Positions 25,303 through 35,438 of a stretch of DNA of 64,000 nt are shown here, piece after piece. Each line of letters opens with the position of its first letter. Positions within the stretch are counted from its first letter, which is position 1. The translations under genes were made by a program, and so were the position numbers. The notes beneath the pieces are model-generated. The model searched no databases, was not told the DNA's origin, and worked only from the letters and a program-made list of their open reading frames with translations. The DNA is taken from contig MABD01000040.1 in NCBI GenBank assembly GCA_002162955.1, positions 56,926 through 120,925 on the forward strand. Reading direction: 5' to 3'. This DNA comes from Gammaproteobacteria bacterium 45_16_T64. Lineage in GTDB: Bacteria; Pseudomonadota; Gammaproteobacteria; Pseudomonadales; Ketobacteraceae.

Positions 25303-27795
25303 TTACTCAAACAACCCCAATTGCTGGTCAGTTAGCTGATGCAAAGACGTACCTAAAAATTGTAATACACCATCGACCGCCGGAGCCAATTGCCGCTCAA
25401 CATAGAACTCATAATCCAGAGGTGATGACACACATTCAAGAGGCTCTGGACCATTCAAAGTCATGACATATTCAATCCACCCGCCGTACTCATACTGAGG
25501 GGGCTTACCGTTTTCTATGTGGAATTCATCCGCTTTACGAGCGGCCTGCACATGGGGAGGCACATTCTTTTGATATTCAGAGAGTTTCCTTCGCAGTCTT
25601 TTTCGAAACACCAGCTCTTCATCTCGCTGTCCATCCACAACCTGCTGATAAACCATTTTCACATAACTCTCAAACGCCTCATCATGAAATACCTTCCAAA
25701 ACAAATCATGCTGTACGCTACGGGCCAAATGCGTCCAGTCGGTACGAACATTCTCAAGACCCTTGAAAATCAACGCATCCTCTTTGCTTTCACTTATAAT
25801 CAAACCCGCATAGCGCTTTTTACTCCCTAACTCAGACCCTCGCATTCGAGGCATCATAAATCGTGAGAAATGAGTTTCGAATTCAATTTCCAAACAGCTT
25901 TTGATACCAAAACGTTGACCCAATGTTTGCTGCCACCAAAGGTTTAATCGTTCTGACAACACATCACCAATACGACGGGCAGACGCTAGTGGGTTTGCTG
26001 AGTCTACTTTCTCACCCACCCATACAAACACAGAATCTGTATCGCCATATATAACTTTATATCCTTCGCCCTCGATCAGCTCGCGTGTTTTTTGAAGAAT
26101 ATCATGGCCTCTCAAGGTGATAGAGCTGGACAAGCGTGGGTCGTAGAATCGACATAATGGTGTGCCTAACACCCCATAAAAAGAATTCATAATGATCTTT
26201 ATCGCCTGAGATAAAGGTGCGTTATTTTCAAGTTTCGCGTTATCTCTCGCCTGCCAAAGTGTCTCGATTATTTCGGGGAGAATATGATTCGTTTTACTGA
26301 AAAAAGCCCCATTAAACCCCGGTATCCAGTGCTCCAAATGCTGACCGGAGCCCTTAAAAGGCTGACCAAACACCTCAGGCTGAATATCAAGATTTTCTCC
26401 AATAGCATGTAAGCTTACAATCAAAGATAACGGGTCAATTTTAAAGGTTCGAATAATGCTCGGGTATAGGCTTTTGAAATCTAACACGATAACGTGCTCA
26501 TACAAGCCTGGAATAGAGTTCATCACGTACCCACCAGGCGCAGTAATATCACTCTCCATCATACCTATATTTGGCGCAACATAACCTTGACGATGTAATC
26601 GAGGTAGATATAGATTCTCAAACGCAGCCACTGACCCACCCACCTTATCCATTGGTAGCCCTGTTAGTCTTGCCCTCTCTTCCGCAAAATGCAGCAACTG
26701 TGCCTTTTCAAATATATCCAGTACCAACTGACAGTCTTCAATATTATATAAGGCTAACGCCTCCTTATCGTTAACAAACATATCGGAGATAGCTTCCCCT
26801 CGATTTTCCACATCGTGAATGAGCTTTCCACGTCCCAAAAAATCCCTGGCGACATTTTCCAATGAAAAGCTCTCAAAATTATAAGTAGCGGCTTTCAATG
26901 TATCGATACCATCAAGCACAACCCGACCTGGCACTAGAACAAAATAATATTGGCCTTCTCGTTGTGAACTTCGCCACTCGGGAGGTAATCGATTTCGTCC
27001 CAGACTGAAAGGTAATCGATATTGATCACATTTATTCTGCAACATCCTCAAATCAAAATTAACGACATTCCACCCAATAATAATGTCGGGGTCCGCTTGC
27101 TCAACCCAATCCATAAATAGCTGTAGTAACTGACGTTCGTCTTCAGCATAAATCAACTCAATCCCGCCAGAGGAAATGGGGACCACCCCTTGCTCCCCCA
27201 ACATGAATACTTTTCGCTCTTGACCTTGAACGACCGCAATAGAAAACAGCTGTCGAGTAGATACGTTACGACCAATATCCATTGATGTTTCAATATCAAT
27301 GGATGCCACACGAAAGTCTGGCGAAAAGTTCCCTGGGGACAATTTCGGAGAAATAACAGACGAAAACTGAAGTCCTGGCGTTGTTCGCGTGGAACCACCC
27401 TCAATAAGGACCGAAGATGTAATAAAACGCTCCATTAAGAAACGCTCTGCGGGTCGAACATCTGCCTCTAAGAATTGTACCCCCAACTTTTCGAACTCAT
27501 CTTTAGCAATCAACAATTGCCGGTAACTAGAAAAATAGACTCCGACAACATCCTCACCCCGAAAAGATCGTAGCGTTAACCGCTTTGACGTAATACCAGG
27601 ACGGCTCAACAACCTCTTTTCTATCTGTTTGAATTGAGATACCTCGAGAAAGCACACTGCCTGCTGCTGATCAATTTCAACGCGCACGGCACCGGACTCA
27701 GTCTTAACCCAATAATCAAAAGATAAGTTATGGCCCTTCTCTCTACGCTGGCGCGTGAGCAAAAAACCTTCTACAGACTGATCCAGTACCATCAT
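25303..27795 (-). CDS. polB: DNA polymerase II (family B)
   Basis: Repair and translesion polymerase with proofreading, 830 residues from ATG 27795 (the frame extends three codons to a TTG). The exonuclease domain has ExoI DIETS (about residue 167) and ExoII IIGWNVVNFDLRML. The polymerase has motif A LDFKSLYPSIIRTF (about 440), motif B KIIMNSFYGVLG (about 535) and motif C YGDTDSVFVW (about 585). All catalytic Asp are present, so it should be active. E. coli PolB has 783 residues, so this one is slightly longer. xthA lies 29 bp upstream on the same strand, so the two repair genes may be co-transcribed. No LexA box was recognised. Confidence 0.95.
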   Translation of the reverse strand: MMVLDQSVEGFLLTRQRREKGHNLSFDYWVKTESGAVRVEIDQQQAVCFLEVSQFKQIEKRLLSRPGITSKRLTLRSFRGEDVVGVYFSSYRQLLIAKDEFEKLGVQFLEADVRPAERFLMERFITSSVLIEGGSTRTTPGLQFSSVISPKLSPGNFSPDFRVASIDIETSMDIGRNVSTRQLFSIAVVQGQERKVFMLGEQGVVPISSGGIELIYAEDERQLLQLFMDWVEQADPDIIIGWNVVNFDLRMLQNKCDQYRLPFSLGRNRLPPEWRSSQREGQYYFVLVPGRVVLDGIDTLKAATYNFESFSLENVARDFLGRGKLIHDVENRGEAISDMFVNDKEALALYNIEDCQLVLDIFEKAQLLHFAEERARLTGLPMDKVGGSVAAFENLYLPRLHRQGYVAPNIGMMESDITAPGGYVMNSIPGLYEHVIVLDFKSLYPSIIRTFKIDPLSLIVSLHAIGENLDIQPEVFGQPFKGSGQHLEHWIPGFNGAFFSKTNHILPEIIETLWQARDNAKLENNAPLSQAIKIIMNSFYGVLGTPLCRFYDPRLSSSITLRGHDILQKTRELIEGEGYKVIYGDTDSVFVWVGEKVDSANPLASARRIGDVLSERLNLWWQQTLGQRFGIKSCLEIEFETHFSRFMMPRMRGSELGSKKRYAGLIISESKEDALIFKGLENVRTDWTHLARSVQHDLFWKVFHDEAFESYVKMVYQQVVDGQRDEELVFRKRLRRKLSEYQKNVPPHVQAARKADEFHIENGKPPQYEYGGWIEYVMTLNGPEPLECVSSPLDYEFYVERQLAPAVDGVLQFLGTSLHQLTDQQLGLFE

Positions 27796-27824
27796 CCTAC
27801 TCAAATAACGCCCTACCTATCAAA

Positions 27825-28640
27825 TCAGTAATTGAACTCTGACCAAATAGGACAATGGTCGGAAGGTTTATCCATAGCACGAATATCATAACAAACCCCA
27901 GTATTCGACAATGTGTCAACCAACATTGGTGTCGCGAGTATCACATCAATTCTCAACCCTCTCTTTGGCTCACGATCAAAGCCTTTGCTTCGATAATCAA
28001 ACCAACTAAAGACATCATTCACGTCCGGATTTTGAACCCTAAAGGTGTCGGATAACCCCCAACTCTCAAGTCTCGCTAACCAGTCTCTCTCTTCCGGCAA
28101 GAAACTGCATTTGCCCGTTCGCAACCAACGCTTCTGATTGTCAGGGCCTATGCCAATATCAATATCTTGAGGTGAGATATTGATATCTCCCATCACAATC
28201 ACAGGCTGGGATGAGTCAAAATTCTCATTTAAGTAGGTTTGAAGGTCCTCGTAAAATTCTTTCTTAGCAGGAAATTTATCTGGATGCTCACGATTATCAC
28301 CTTGAGGGAAGTAGCCATTGATGATCGTGATTTTGTTACCCGCACCAGTTTCATATTCTCCCATTATCAGCCGTTTTTGTGCATCCTCAGTATCCGTAGG
28401 AAATCCCTTTTGCACTGTAATTGGCGCTATTTTAGACAGGAGCGCCACGCCATAATGGCCCTTCTGTCCGTGATATTGCATTTCATAGCCCAGAGAACGA
28501 ATCATATCTTCCGGGAATTCGGAATCCTGCACCTTCGTCTCTTGGATGCCAATCACATCTGGATCGTAGTCACGAATGAGCGCCTCCAATTGATGTGGGC
28601 GAGCGCGAATTCCGTTTGTATTAAAGGAGACTACTTTCAT
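27825..28640 (-). CDS. xthA: Exodeoxyribonuclease III
   Basis: AP endonuclease and 3'-5' exonuclease of base excision repair, 271 residues. Conserved EEP-fold motifs are seen in order: [10 protein letters not shown] (Asn7 region), [12 protein letters not shown] (the metal-binding Glu), [26 protein letters not shown] (Asp/Asn pair) and the C-terminal [10 protein letters not shown] with the catalytic Asp-His. Length matches XthA (268 in E. coli). It is 29 bp upstream of polB on the same strand, forming a small DNA-repair unit. Confidence 0.95.
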   Translation of the reverse strand: MKVVSFNTNGIRARPHQLEALIRDYDPDVIGIQETKVQDSEFPEDMIRSLGYEMQYHGQKGHYGVALLSKIAPITVQKGFPTDTEDAQKRLIMGEYETGAGNKITIINGYFPQGDNREHPDKFPAKKEFYEDLQTYLNENFDSSQPVIVMGDINISPQDIDIGIGPDNQKRWLRTGKCSFLPEERDWLARLESWGLSDTFRVQNPDVNDVFSWFDYRSKGFDREPKRGLRIDVILATPMLVDTLSNTGVCYDIRAMDKPSDHCPIWSEFNY

Positions 28641-28917
28641 AGAACTTAACCCTTCTATCTAGTACGAATAAAAGTTGAATAAGTCACCATATTATCAGAT
28701 TGCCGACTTACCAGACTAGCGAGATATCAATCACGGGAGTAATCATACGACCAAATCTCAACATCAAGATGGTTGTGACTATATGCCTTTTAATCCACTC
28801 ATCTTGTGTTAAGCTCCGTTATATCGCTTAACGTGCAGCGCGTTTGACCAAATTGGTTGCTATTTCAAAGCACTTTAGCAAAAAAGTACAATATTAAATC
28901 ACCACAAGAGACTAGGT

Positions 28918-29568
28918 ATGAGTGATCTGAAAAACATCTCTATATTTGAAGGCCTATCAGAAGAAGAATTGGCGGCCATTGAAGCCATCGCAGTCACCCG
29001 TAACTACCCTAAAAATAGTGTCATCATAAATGAGGGCGACATCGCTAACGCCATGTATATGGTTAGTTCTGGCAAAGTGCGTGTTTATGTTAGTGACGAC
29101 CAAGGCAAAGAATTCATCCTAAACTCTATGGGGCCAGGTGAATATTTTGGCGAACTGTCGTTATTAGACGATGAAAAGCGCTCAGCGTCGGTCATTACTA
29201 CAGAAAAATCGACGTTCTCCATTATTTACAAAGACGAATTCACTAAAGCAATACTGGATAACCCTAACCTCGCAATGGCCATGCTAAAAAACCTAGCTTG
29301 CAGCGTCCGAAAGTTAACGGATAATATCAAGACGCTCGCACTACAAGATGTATACGGTCGCATACGGAAGACATTGCTAAGTATGGCGGTGGAAGATGGT
29401 GATATCATGATTGTGGAAGAAAAGCTTACTCAACAAGATATCGCCAATCGGATTGGCTCCTCCCGTGAAATGGTCGCGCGAATCCTAAAGGATTTGACCG
29501 TGGGTGGGTACATCCGCTCAGAACGCAAACAATTCCAAATCCTTAAGAAATTGCCTGAAAGCTATTAA
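28918..29568 (+). CDS. Crp/Fnr-family transcription regulator
   Basis: Cytoplasmic regulator of 216 residues. Residues 1-120 form the cyclic-nucleotide-type beta roll (GDIANAMYMVSSGKVRVYV, GPGEYFGELSLLDDEKRSASV, which keeps the GELSLLD and RSASV elements typical of cNMP-binding pockets). Residues 120-145 make the dimer helix, and a winged helix follows (TQQDIANRIGSSREMVARILKDL, then GGYIRSERKQF). The Fnr iron-sulfur cysteines are absent, so it is not an oxygen sensor of the Fnr type. The ligand could be cAMP or another molecule. The 277-bp gap upstream holds its promoter. The targets are unknown. Confidence 0.9.
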   Translation: MSDLKNISIFEGLSEEELAAIEAIAVTRNYPKNSVIINEGDIANAMYMVSSGKVRVYVSDDQGKEFILNSMGPGEYFGELSLLDDEKRSASVITTEKSTFSIIYKDEFTKAILDNPNLAMAMLKNLACSVRKLTDNIKTLALQDVYGRIRKTLLSMAVEDGDIMIVEEKLTQQDIANRIGSSREMVARILKDLTVGGYIRSERKQFQILKKLPESY

Positions 29569-29577
29569 ATTAATCTA

Positions 29578-29611
29578 GATTAGCGGTTTCTACTGCAAGA
29601 AATCGCTAATC
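29578..29611. terminator. Bidirectional terminator-like stem-loop
   Basis: A 14-bp stem with one G-U pair (GATTAGCGGTTTCT at 29578-29591, AGAAATCGCTAATC at 29598-29611) and a 6-nt loop. It lies between the converging regulator and CoA-transferase genes and overlaps the stop codon of the latter. Confidence 0.6.
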
Positions 29612-30791
29612 ATTCACCAAACTCCTGCTTTATTTTCTCACTTTGCTGACCCACTGAAGGCACCGCACCCCATGTATCGGCATGAGGAGTACCTGCGTTA
29701 TTGACTCTACGGATCGGGGACGCAACCTGACAGATTTCACCGTTTTCCCCCTGCACATTCACCCGCCTTAACTGGGGATGCCGCCCAAACTGAGCAACAT
29801 TATTTAGCCAGCCAAAAGCAACCTTAGCCTCATCCAGCTTAACCTCTAGTAACGCCTTCGTTTCCTGTGAAAACACCCGACTCACTAACTCATCAAGATC
29901 TTCCCGCGCGATAACGCGCAACTCGTTAGTCTTAAAACGAGGGTCAGATAGTAACTCCGGCATCATCAGCACCTGCTGACAAAAACTCTCCCATTCCCGC
30001 TCGTTTTGAATGGATAAAACGACCTGAAGATCTGGATCCCCTGCTACTTCAAATGCGCCATAGGGTGCTATAGAGGGATGGTTCATCCCCACCCTATCAG
30101 GTGCCTTACCACCATATTCTTGGTGCAATAACGGAACCGTCATCCAATCGGCCATACCATCAAATAATGAAACTTTGATACCCTGCCCCTTACCGGTCTT
30201 TTCCCTGACATATAGCGCTTGCAATACCCCCGTCAACGCGTGCATACCTGCTGCAATATCACACACTGACACCCCCACGCGACCAGGGCCTTCTGGGCGC
30301 CCCGTCACTGCTGACAATCCAGTTTCAGCCTGAATCAGCAGATCGTACGCTTTACGACTGGCGTAACTACCATCTTCGCCGTAGCCACTAATATCGCAGG
30401 TAATCAACCTTTCATGCCTGGCACGCAACTGTGTGCTATCAAAACCCACACGGGCTGCCGCACCGGGAGCGAGGTTTTGGATAAAGACATCCGCTTTCTC
30501 AATGAGGTTATGCAATACCTTCTGATCACCTTCATCCTTAATGTTCAGCACAATCGATTCCTTACCGCGATTGAGCCAAACAAAATAAGCACTCTCACCG
30601 TTTACTACAGAATCATATTGTCGAGCAAAATCCCCTTCTCGGCGCTCAATCTTGATAACCCTCGCCCCAGCATCCGCTAATCGAGAAGAAATGTAGGGTG
30701 CTGCCACTGCTTGCTCTAGGGCAACAACCAAAATACCGTCCAACGGCTTGGGGTCAGTGTCATCATTTAAATCTATACGTTTATCGGACAT
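29610..30791 (-). CDS. CaiB/BaiF-family CoA-transferase
   Basis: Class III CoA-transferase of 393 residues that moves CoA between carboxylic acids. Visible family features are LDGILVVALEQAVAAPY near the N-terminus, the RLADAGARVIKIERREGDFAR strand, GKESIVLNIK, the catalytic Asp in KAYDLLIQAETGL (about residue 170), RVGVSVCDIAAGMHALTG and HPSIAPYGAF. The pattern resembles proteins annotated as itaconate or mesaconyl CoA-transferases, but I cannot fix the substrate. No partner catabolic gene is adjacent; gcdH lies 14 kb away and is not in the same operon. The ATG has no strong Shine-Dalgarno sequence. Confidence 0.85.
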   Translation of the reverse strand: MSDKRIDLNDDTDPKPLDGILVVALEQAVAAPYISSRLADAGARVIKIERREGDFARQYDSVVNGESAYFVWLNRGKESIVLNIKDEGDQKVLHNLIEKADVFIQNLAPGAAARVGFDSTQLRARHERLITCDISGYGEDGSYASRKAYDLLIQAETGLSAVTGRPEGPGRVGVSVCDIAAGMHALTGVLQALYVREKTGKGQGIKVSLFDGMADWMTVPLLHQEYGGKAPDRVGMNHPSIAPYGAFEVAGDPDLQVVLSIQNEREWESFCQQVLMMPELLSDPRFKTNELRVIAREDLDELVSRVFSQETKALLEVKLDEAKVAFGWLNNVAQFGRHPQLRRVNVQGENGEICQVASPIRRVNNAGTPHADTWGAVPSVGQQSEKIKQEFGE

Positions 30792-30861
30792 AAGGCATTG
30801 AACATTCTAATTAATAGGTAATCGGTTATGATATGACATTGTACTCGACAAGGAACAGTAA

Positions 30862-31122
30862 ATGCGACACAGCGTTCAAATCTGCTTATGGACAGGCGCG
30901 GGAGTATTCATTCTCTCAGTACTCATGCTGAGCCTATCTATCATCGCATTCGTAGGGCTAGGATTAGGCGTATCACTCTGGTTTACTCGCTGGGGAGCCC
31001 CTGAACGCATTACCCACAGCATTGCTATTAGCTGGGGTATAATCGCCTATCTCGCCTATCTCGCCTATATCGCTCATCAAAGCCTACCTACAAAAACGTC
31101 CACTCCTTTACCCACAGGTTGA
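30862..31122 (+). CDS. Small two-helix membrane protein
   Basis: An 86-residue protein with AAGGA 9 bp before the ATG and two or three membrane helices (about residues 7-42 and 52-69), separated by a short loop FTRWGAPERITHS. The C-terminus LPTKTSTPLPTG is polar. I recognise no family. Its last 46 bp overlap the 3' end of the convergent S51-like gene, which is unusual but possible. The initiation signal and hydrophobic pattern support a real gene. Confidence 0.55.
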   Translation: MRHSVQICLWTGAGVFILSVLMLSLSIIAFVGLGLGVSLWFTRWGAPERITHSIAISWGIIAYLAYLAYIAHQSLPTKTSTPLPTG

Positions 31123-31724
31123 TGGATTCCGTTCTTAATCGCGACCCCGCCACCGAAGGGAATACAATACATATCTGCGCGGGAAGAGCCGCTGGCGATA
31201 CCTGCCCACACTTGCCGGGTCGGCCAGGATAATTGCTCTTCATGCACCGCAACATGAGCCGAGACAAACGCCAAAAATTCCCGCTCTGTTATAGTATTGA
31301 CCTCTACTGTGGATGCCAGATGAATAGCTCCTGCCGATATTCCAATAATTAGCCCTTCCCCCTGAGTGAAATATTCCAACCAAGCTCTCACTGTATGTTG
31401 AGACAGGAACTGCCACCCTATTCCGACATCACCTCCAGCAAGAATTACTAGATCAAAATCATCCGGGGACTGCTCTACAAACACCTCTGGCACAACACCA
31501 TTCGTCACTGAAGTAATATTCCAACCAGTACAAATTGTAACTGCCATTTGATAAAAGTCGTCAATATTTCCATTTGCAGCACCAAGGTAAAGCGCTCGCC
31601 TTTCCCGCTCCTCATAAACTCTCTCCATGAGACACTGTTTAACCCATTGAGAAAGTAATTTACCTTTAGAGGTATTCAATAATAGCTGGCTATCTGCCAA
31701 CAAAACTACCGGCCCAGCTCTCAT
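31077..31724 (-). CDS. Peptidase S51-like protein
   Basis: A 215-residue protein of the type-1 glutamine amidotransferase-like fold. The landmark is GLIIGISAGAIHLAS, with the nucleophile Ser130 in the GxSAG elbow typical of the S51 family (dipeptidase E, cyanophycinase), preceded by DLVILAGGDVG. ERRALYLGAANGN forms the first strand. ATG at 31724 is preferred because GAGGTG lies 6 bp before it; a GTG at 31733 is possible. It is short for cyanophycinase, and no cyanophycin synthetase is present, so a peptidase or related hydrolase is the safer call. Confidence 0.8.
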   Translation of the reverse strand: MRAGPVVLLADSQLLLNTSKGKLLSQWVKQCLMERVYEERERRALYLGAANGNIDDFYQMAVTICTGWNITSVTNGVVPEVFVEQSPDDFDLVILAGGDVGIGWQFLSQHTVRAWLEYFTQGEGLIIGISAGAIHLASTVEVNTITEREFLAFVSAHVAVHEEQLSWPTRQVWAGIASGSSRADMYCIPFGGGVAIKNGIHQPVGKGVDVFVGRL

Positions 31725-31860
31725 ACCAATCACCTCACAGTTAGTACTGATTCTGCGGCTTTACTGGCAAAGCCGGGGTTTACGTGAAATACTTTAAGCA
31801 TTGCCGTAGGTTAGCCAAAAACCTACTTATAACCCATTATCTTTGATAAGAAACCAGTTT

Positions 31861-34809
31861 ATGCCGAACCCTGCTGCAAACCAAGCCCACTCCAACGCCC
31901 ATCCTAGCTTTGAGTGGTTAAGAACGGAATCTATCGAATCACTCCACGTGAATGTATCTGAATTCCGACATAAAAAAACCGGGGCGATGCACTACCATAT
32001 CGATGCGGATAATGATGAGAACGTTTTTCTTGTAGGGCTACGAACCATTCCCACAGATTCCACCGGCGTCGCCCACATACTTGAACACACCGCGTTGTGT
32101 GGCAGCGAGAAATACCCAGTTCGCGATCCCTTTTTCATGATGATTCGCCGCTCTTTAAATACTTTCATGAATGCATTCACCAGCAGCGATTGGACGGCCT
32201 ATCCATTTGCCAGTAAAAACAAGAAAGACTTCGACAATCTTCTTAACGTATATTTAGATGCCGTGTTTTTTTCGCGAATTGACCCACTGGATTTCGCACA
32301 AGAGGGGCATCGCATGGAATTTGAGGATGCTGAAAATATGGAATCAAACCTCGTCTACAAAGGCGTGGTATACAATGAAATGAAAGGCGCACTAAGCTCT
32401 CCCGTTAGCGTACTCTACGAAACGGCAAAAAAGTACCTATTCCCTACCAGCACCTATCACTTCAATAGTGGCGGCGAACCCACTGACATTCCAGATTTAA
32501 GCTATGAGCAATTGATCGCGTTCTATAAAACGCATTATCATCCTAGCAACGCCATCTTCATGACCTACGGCAACATCCCTGCATCAGAACATCAACAAAA
32601 TTTTGAAGATAAGGCCCTGCACCGTTTTGACAAGCTAGACAGAAAAATCACCGTAAAGCCGGAGAAACGATACTTTTCTCCTATAAAAATACAAGAAGCC
32701 TATCCATTAGCGGTGTCCCCAGAAGACACGACAGAGAACAAGAGTCATTTATTAATCGCTTGGCTGTTAGGCCAGGGTAATGACTTGGAGTCACAACTAA
32801 AAGCGCATCTACTTTCTGATGTACTCTTAGAAAACAGCGCATCACCGCTGCAGAAGCTACTTGAGACCTGTGGTCTTGGCACTGCACCAAGCCCTCTTTG
32901 TGGACTAGAAGATAGCAATTTTGAAATGGCCTTTATGTGTGGCATCGAAGGCTCTGATCCTGATAAAGCCATTGAATTTGAAAAACAAGTCATGGCTCTG
33001 CTCGAAGACCTTGCCGAAACGGGGGTTGAACAAGAAAAATTAGAAGCCATTCTACACCAGCTTGAACTCAGCCAGCGTGAAGTGGGGGGTGACCAATTCC
33101 CTTACGGTTTGCAAATGATTCTCGCAGCACTTCCCCCAGCGATTCACCGTGGTAACCCTATCGCACAGCTTAATCTCGACCCTGTCCTGATAAAGCTACA
33201 TGAAGAAATCAAAGATCCAAACTTCATCAAACACTTAATCAAAGAGCAGCTACTTAGCAATCCACATCGTATCTGCCTTACATTGAGCCCAGATGAACAA
33301 CAAGATGAAAGAAAAGAAGCCCGCATTAAACAAGAGCTGGCACAATTAAAAGCCTCTCTATCACTAGAAGAAAAAAGCGCCATTATTGAAAAAACCAAAC
33401 AACTCTTAGCACGACAAAATCAAGAGGATGATATCAGCATTCTACCCAAAGTTGGTCTTGCTGATGTACCGCCTCACGCCCCCATGGCGAAATGCGATGC
33501 CGCATCGATTAATGAGCGAAAAATCACTCTTTACCCTCAAGGCACAAATGGCCTTACCTATTTACAAATATTATTTTCTCTTCCCGAGCTAAATGAGCAA
33601 CAGCAGCAGCTTTTACCGCTTTATACAAACCTTGTCGGCGAGCTGGGTGCTGGAGAAGACGACTACCTTGAAATCCAGGACCAAATCAGTGCGTGCTCTG
33701 GCGGTATCAGCTGTTTTACTGCGATGCGAGGCAATATCGAAAGTGAGCAATCGATTAGTGGATATCTAGGCTTTTCAGGGAAAGCATTAAACCGTAACGC
33801 CAACGCCATGTTCGCCCTACAACACAACATTATCACTCGCCTGCGATTCGACGAACTTGAGCGTATTAAAGAACTCGTATCACAATATAGAGCTCGCCTA
33901 GACCAAAGTATCACAGGGCACGGGCATGGGCTTGCCATGCAGGCTGCGAGCAGTGGGCTTAGTCCAATAGCGTATCTATCACATAATGTTTCTGGTCTTG
34001 CCGGTATTCGTAGTATACAAATACTTGATCAGAGCCTAGAAAGTGAGACTGCACTCGCTGAGCTTGCCGATAACTTAACCGCGCTTCATAGTCTTATTGT
34101 CTCGAATCAACAACAGTTCATACTGATTGGTGAAGAGCCTAATTTTTCCGTACAGCAACAACAACTCGAAAAACTATGGCCTGCAAGCGAGATTATCCCG
34201 GGTACCTTTGCACTTCCACAACGCAGAGAACAGGTCAAGCAGTGCTGGACAACAAACACTCAAGTGAACTTCTGCGCTAAAGCTTATCCAACCGTCCCGT
34301 CTAATCATCCAGATGCTGCCCCCCTAACGGTATTGGGCGGTATATTGCGCAATGGCTATTTACACAGAACTATTCGTGAGCAAGGCGGTGCCTATGGCGG
34401 CGGGGCTTCACAGGAATCTAATATTGCAGCCTTCCGATTTTACTCGTATCGCGACCCGCGTTTAACAGAGACCCTTACCGATTTTGATCGCTCGATTCAA
34501 TGGTTCTTAGAAAGTACACCAGACGAAGGCGCTTTAGAAGAAGCTATTCTAGGCGTAATCGGTGCTCTAGATAAACCAAGTTCCCCTGCAGGAGAAGCGA
34601 AATTATCCTTCCAAAACCGACTGTTTGATCGTGGCGATGAATTTCAAGCTCGCTTCAGAGAACGCGTACTGAACACAACGCTCAAAGATCTTGAGAGAGT
34701 CACTAGAACGTATCTAGCAGATCCATCGGTAAGCAGCACTGCGGTAATAACGTCTCAACAACAATGGGATGAACTCAAGCTGTCTGATTATACTGTAACA
34801 TCCGTGTAG
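31861..34809 (+). CDS. M16C-family metalloprotease (PreP-like)
   Basis: A 982-residue zinc protease from the ATG at 31861; a TTG at 31843 is also open. It carries the inverted zinc motif HILEH (about residues 72-76) followed by TALCGSEKYPVRDPFF, and VYNEMKGALSSP, which supplies the third zinc ligand, as in presequence protease. The four-domain M16C length of about 970 residues and the late GGAYGGGAS segment, which lines the chamber, also agree. No signal peptide is present, so it should degrade short peptides in the cytoplasm. There is no good ribosome binding site. It ends at a clear terminator (34827-34866). Confidence 0.93.
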   Translation: MPNPAANQAHSNAHPSFEWLRTESIESLHVNVSEFRHKKTGAMHYHIDADNDENVFLVGLRTIPTDSTGVAHILEHTALCGSEKYPVRDPFFMMIRRSLNTFMNAFTSSDWTAYPFASKNKKDFDNLLNVYLDAVFFSRIDPLDFAQEGHRMEFEDAENMESNLVYKGVVYNEMKGALSSPVSVLYETAKKYLFPTSTYHFNSGGEPTDIPDLSYEQLIAFYKTHYHPSNAIFMTYGNIPASEHQQNFEDKALHRFDKLDRKITVKPEKRYFSPIKIQEAYPLAVSPEDTTENKSHLLIAWLLGQGNDLESQLKAHLLSDVLLENSASPLQKLLETCGLGTAPSPLCGLEDSNFEMAFMCGIEGSDPDKAIEFEKQVMALLEDLAETGVEQEKLEAILHQLELSQREVGGDQFPYGLQMILAALPPAIHRGNPIAQLNLDPVLIKLHEEIKDPNFIKHLIKEQLLSNPHRICLTLSPDEQQDERKEARIKQELAQLKASLSLEEKSAIIEKTKQLLARQNQEDDISILPKVGLADVPPHAPMAKCDAASINERKITLYPQGTNGLTYLQILFSLPELNEQQQQLLPLYTNLVGELGAGEDDYLEIQDQISACSGGISCFTAMRGNIESEQSISGYLGFSGKALNRNANAMFALQHNIITRLRFDELERIKELVSQYRARLDQSITGHGHGLAMQAASSGLSPIAYLSHNVSGLAGIRSIQILDQSLESETALAELADNLTALHSLIVSNQQQFILIGEEPNFSVQQQQLEKLWPASEIIPGTFALPQRREQVKQCWTTNTQVNFCAKAYPTVPSNHPDAAPLTVLGGILRNGYLHRTIREQGGAYGGGASQESNIAAFRFYSYRDPRLTETLTDFDRSIQWFLESTPDEGALEEAILGVIGALDKPSSPAGEAKLSFQNRLFDRGDEFQARFRERVLNTTLKDLERVTRTYLADPSVSSTAVITSQQQWDELKLSDYTVTSV

Positions 34810-34826
34810 AGCCACATTCCACACAC

Positions 34827-34866
34827 ATAAAAAGGCCTGCACAATAATATGTTCAGGCCTTTTTAT
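34827..34866. terminator. Bidirectional intrinsic terminator
   Basis: A 13-bp perfect stem (ATAAAAAGGCCTG at 34827-34839, CAGGCCTTTTTAT at 34854-34866) with a 14-nt loop. T-runs on both strands make it suitable for the converging M16C and exonuclease genes. Confidence 0.85.
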
Positions 34867-34892
34867 TCGGTTTACTAAGATCGAATGGACTT

Positions 34893-35438
34893 TTACGCTG
34901 CACTAATAGAACGTAAGTGCTTTTCAAATGCAGGTCTGTCGACAGTATAGAGATACGTTTGCTGGATAAGCGATGCATCAGTACCCGCTCGATGCAATTT
35001 AAGTCCAGTGATTTTGAGTACCTTCTCTTTATTTACGTTCCAGCTCTCCAGCTGCACTTCCGATAACAGCGAAAAAATGGTGTCAATTTTAAAACCTTGA
35101 AACACTCCCGCTTCATGAAACAATAATGCCAACCAGCTTCGATCCACTCCCCACCCATCAGAATACACCGTTTGCCCATGCAAAAGGCGGTTCAACTCAT
35201 CTGCGACAAATCGTCCTTCCTCTCCACCCTCAATCAATTGAGCACGAGAAATACCATGAATAGCTTCTGCGCTCTCTTGCCAATGGGTCCAATGATCAAA
35301 CGGTTGAATCAAATGTGATTCCAGATGACCATCATCCATCGCTAAACCGACTTCAATCGGATAACTTCCTCTACCGAACCCAGAGGCTTCAAGATCAAGA
35401 ATAATTGGTGGCGTAATCATTGATTTAGTTGCTCTCAT
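34893..35438 (-). CDS. DnaQ-like 3'-5' exonuclease
   Basis: Predicted nuclease of 181 residues (ATG at 35438; the frame opens at a TTG 15 bp upstream, and an ATG at 35420 is also possible). DEDD-fold acidic residues are visible: ILDLEASGF (Asp and Glu of ExoI), VYSDGWGVDRSW (Asp of ExoII) and LHRAGTDA, the His and Asp of an HxxxxD ExoIIIepsilon motif. No polymerase domain is attached. The substrate may be DNA, RNA or oligonucleotides; it is not orn, whose length and motifs differ. A DnaA-box-like element lies 139 bp upstream of the start. Confidence 0.8.
   Translation of the reverse strand: MRATKSMITPPIILDLEASGFGRGSYPIEVGLAMDDGHLESHLIQPFDHWTHWQESAEAIHGISRAQLIEGGEEGRFVADELNRLLHGQTVYSDGWGVDRSWLALLFHEAGVFQGFKIDTIFSLLSEVQLESWNVNKEKVLKITGLKLHRAGTDASLIQQTYLYTVDRPAFEKHLRSISAA

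Noticed and set aside
28918..29568. Oxygen-sensing Fnr
   Set aside because: The iron-sulfur cysteines of Fnr are missing; it is only Crp/Fnr family.
31077..31724. Cyanophycinase and cyanophycin metabolism
   Set aside because: The S51 nucleophile is present but the protein is short and no cyanophycin synthetase occurs in the window.
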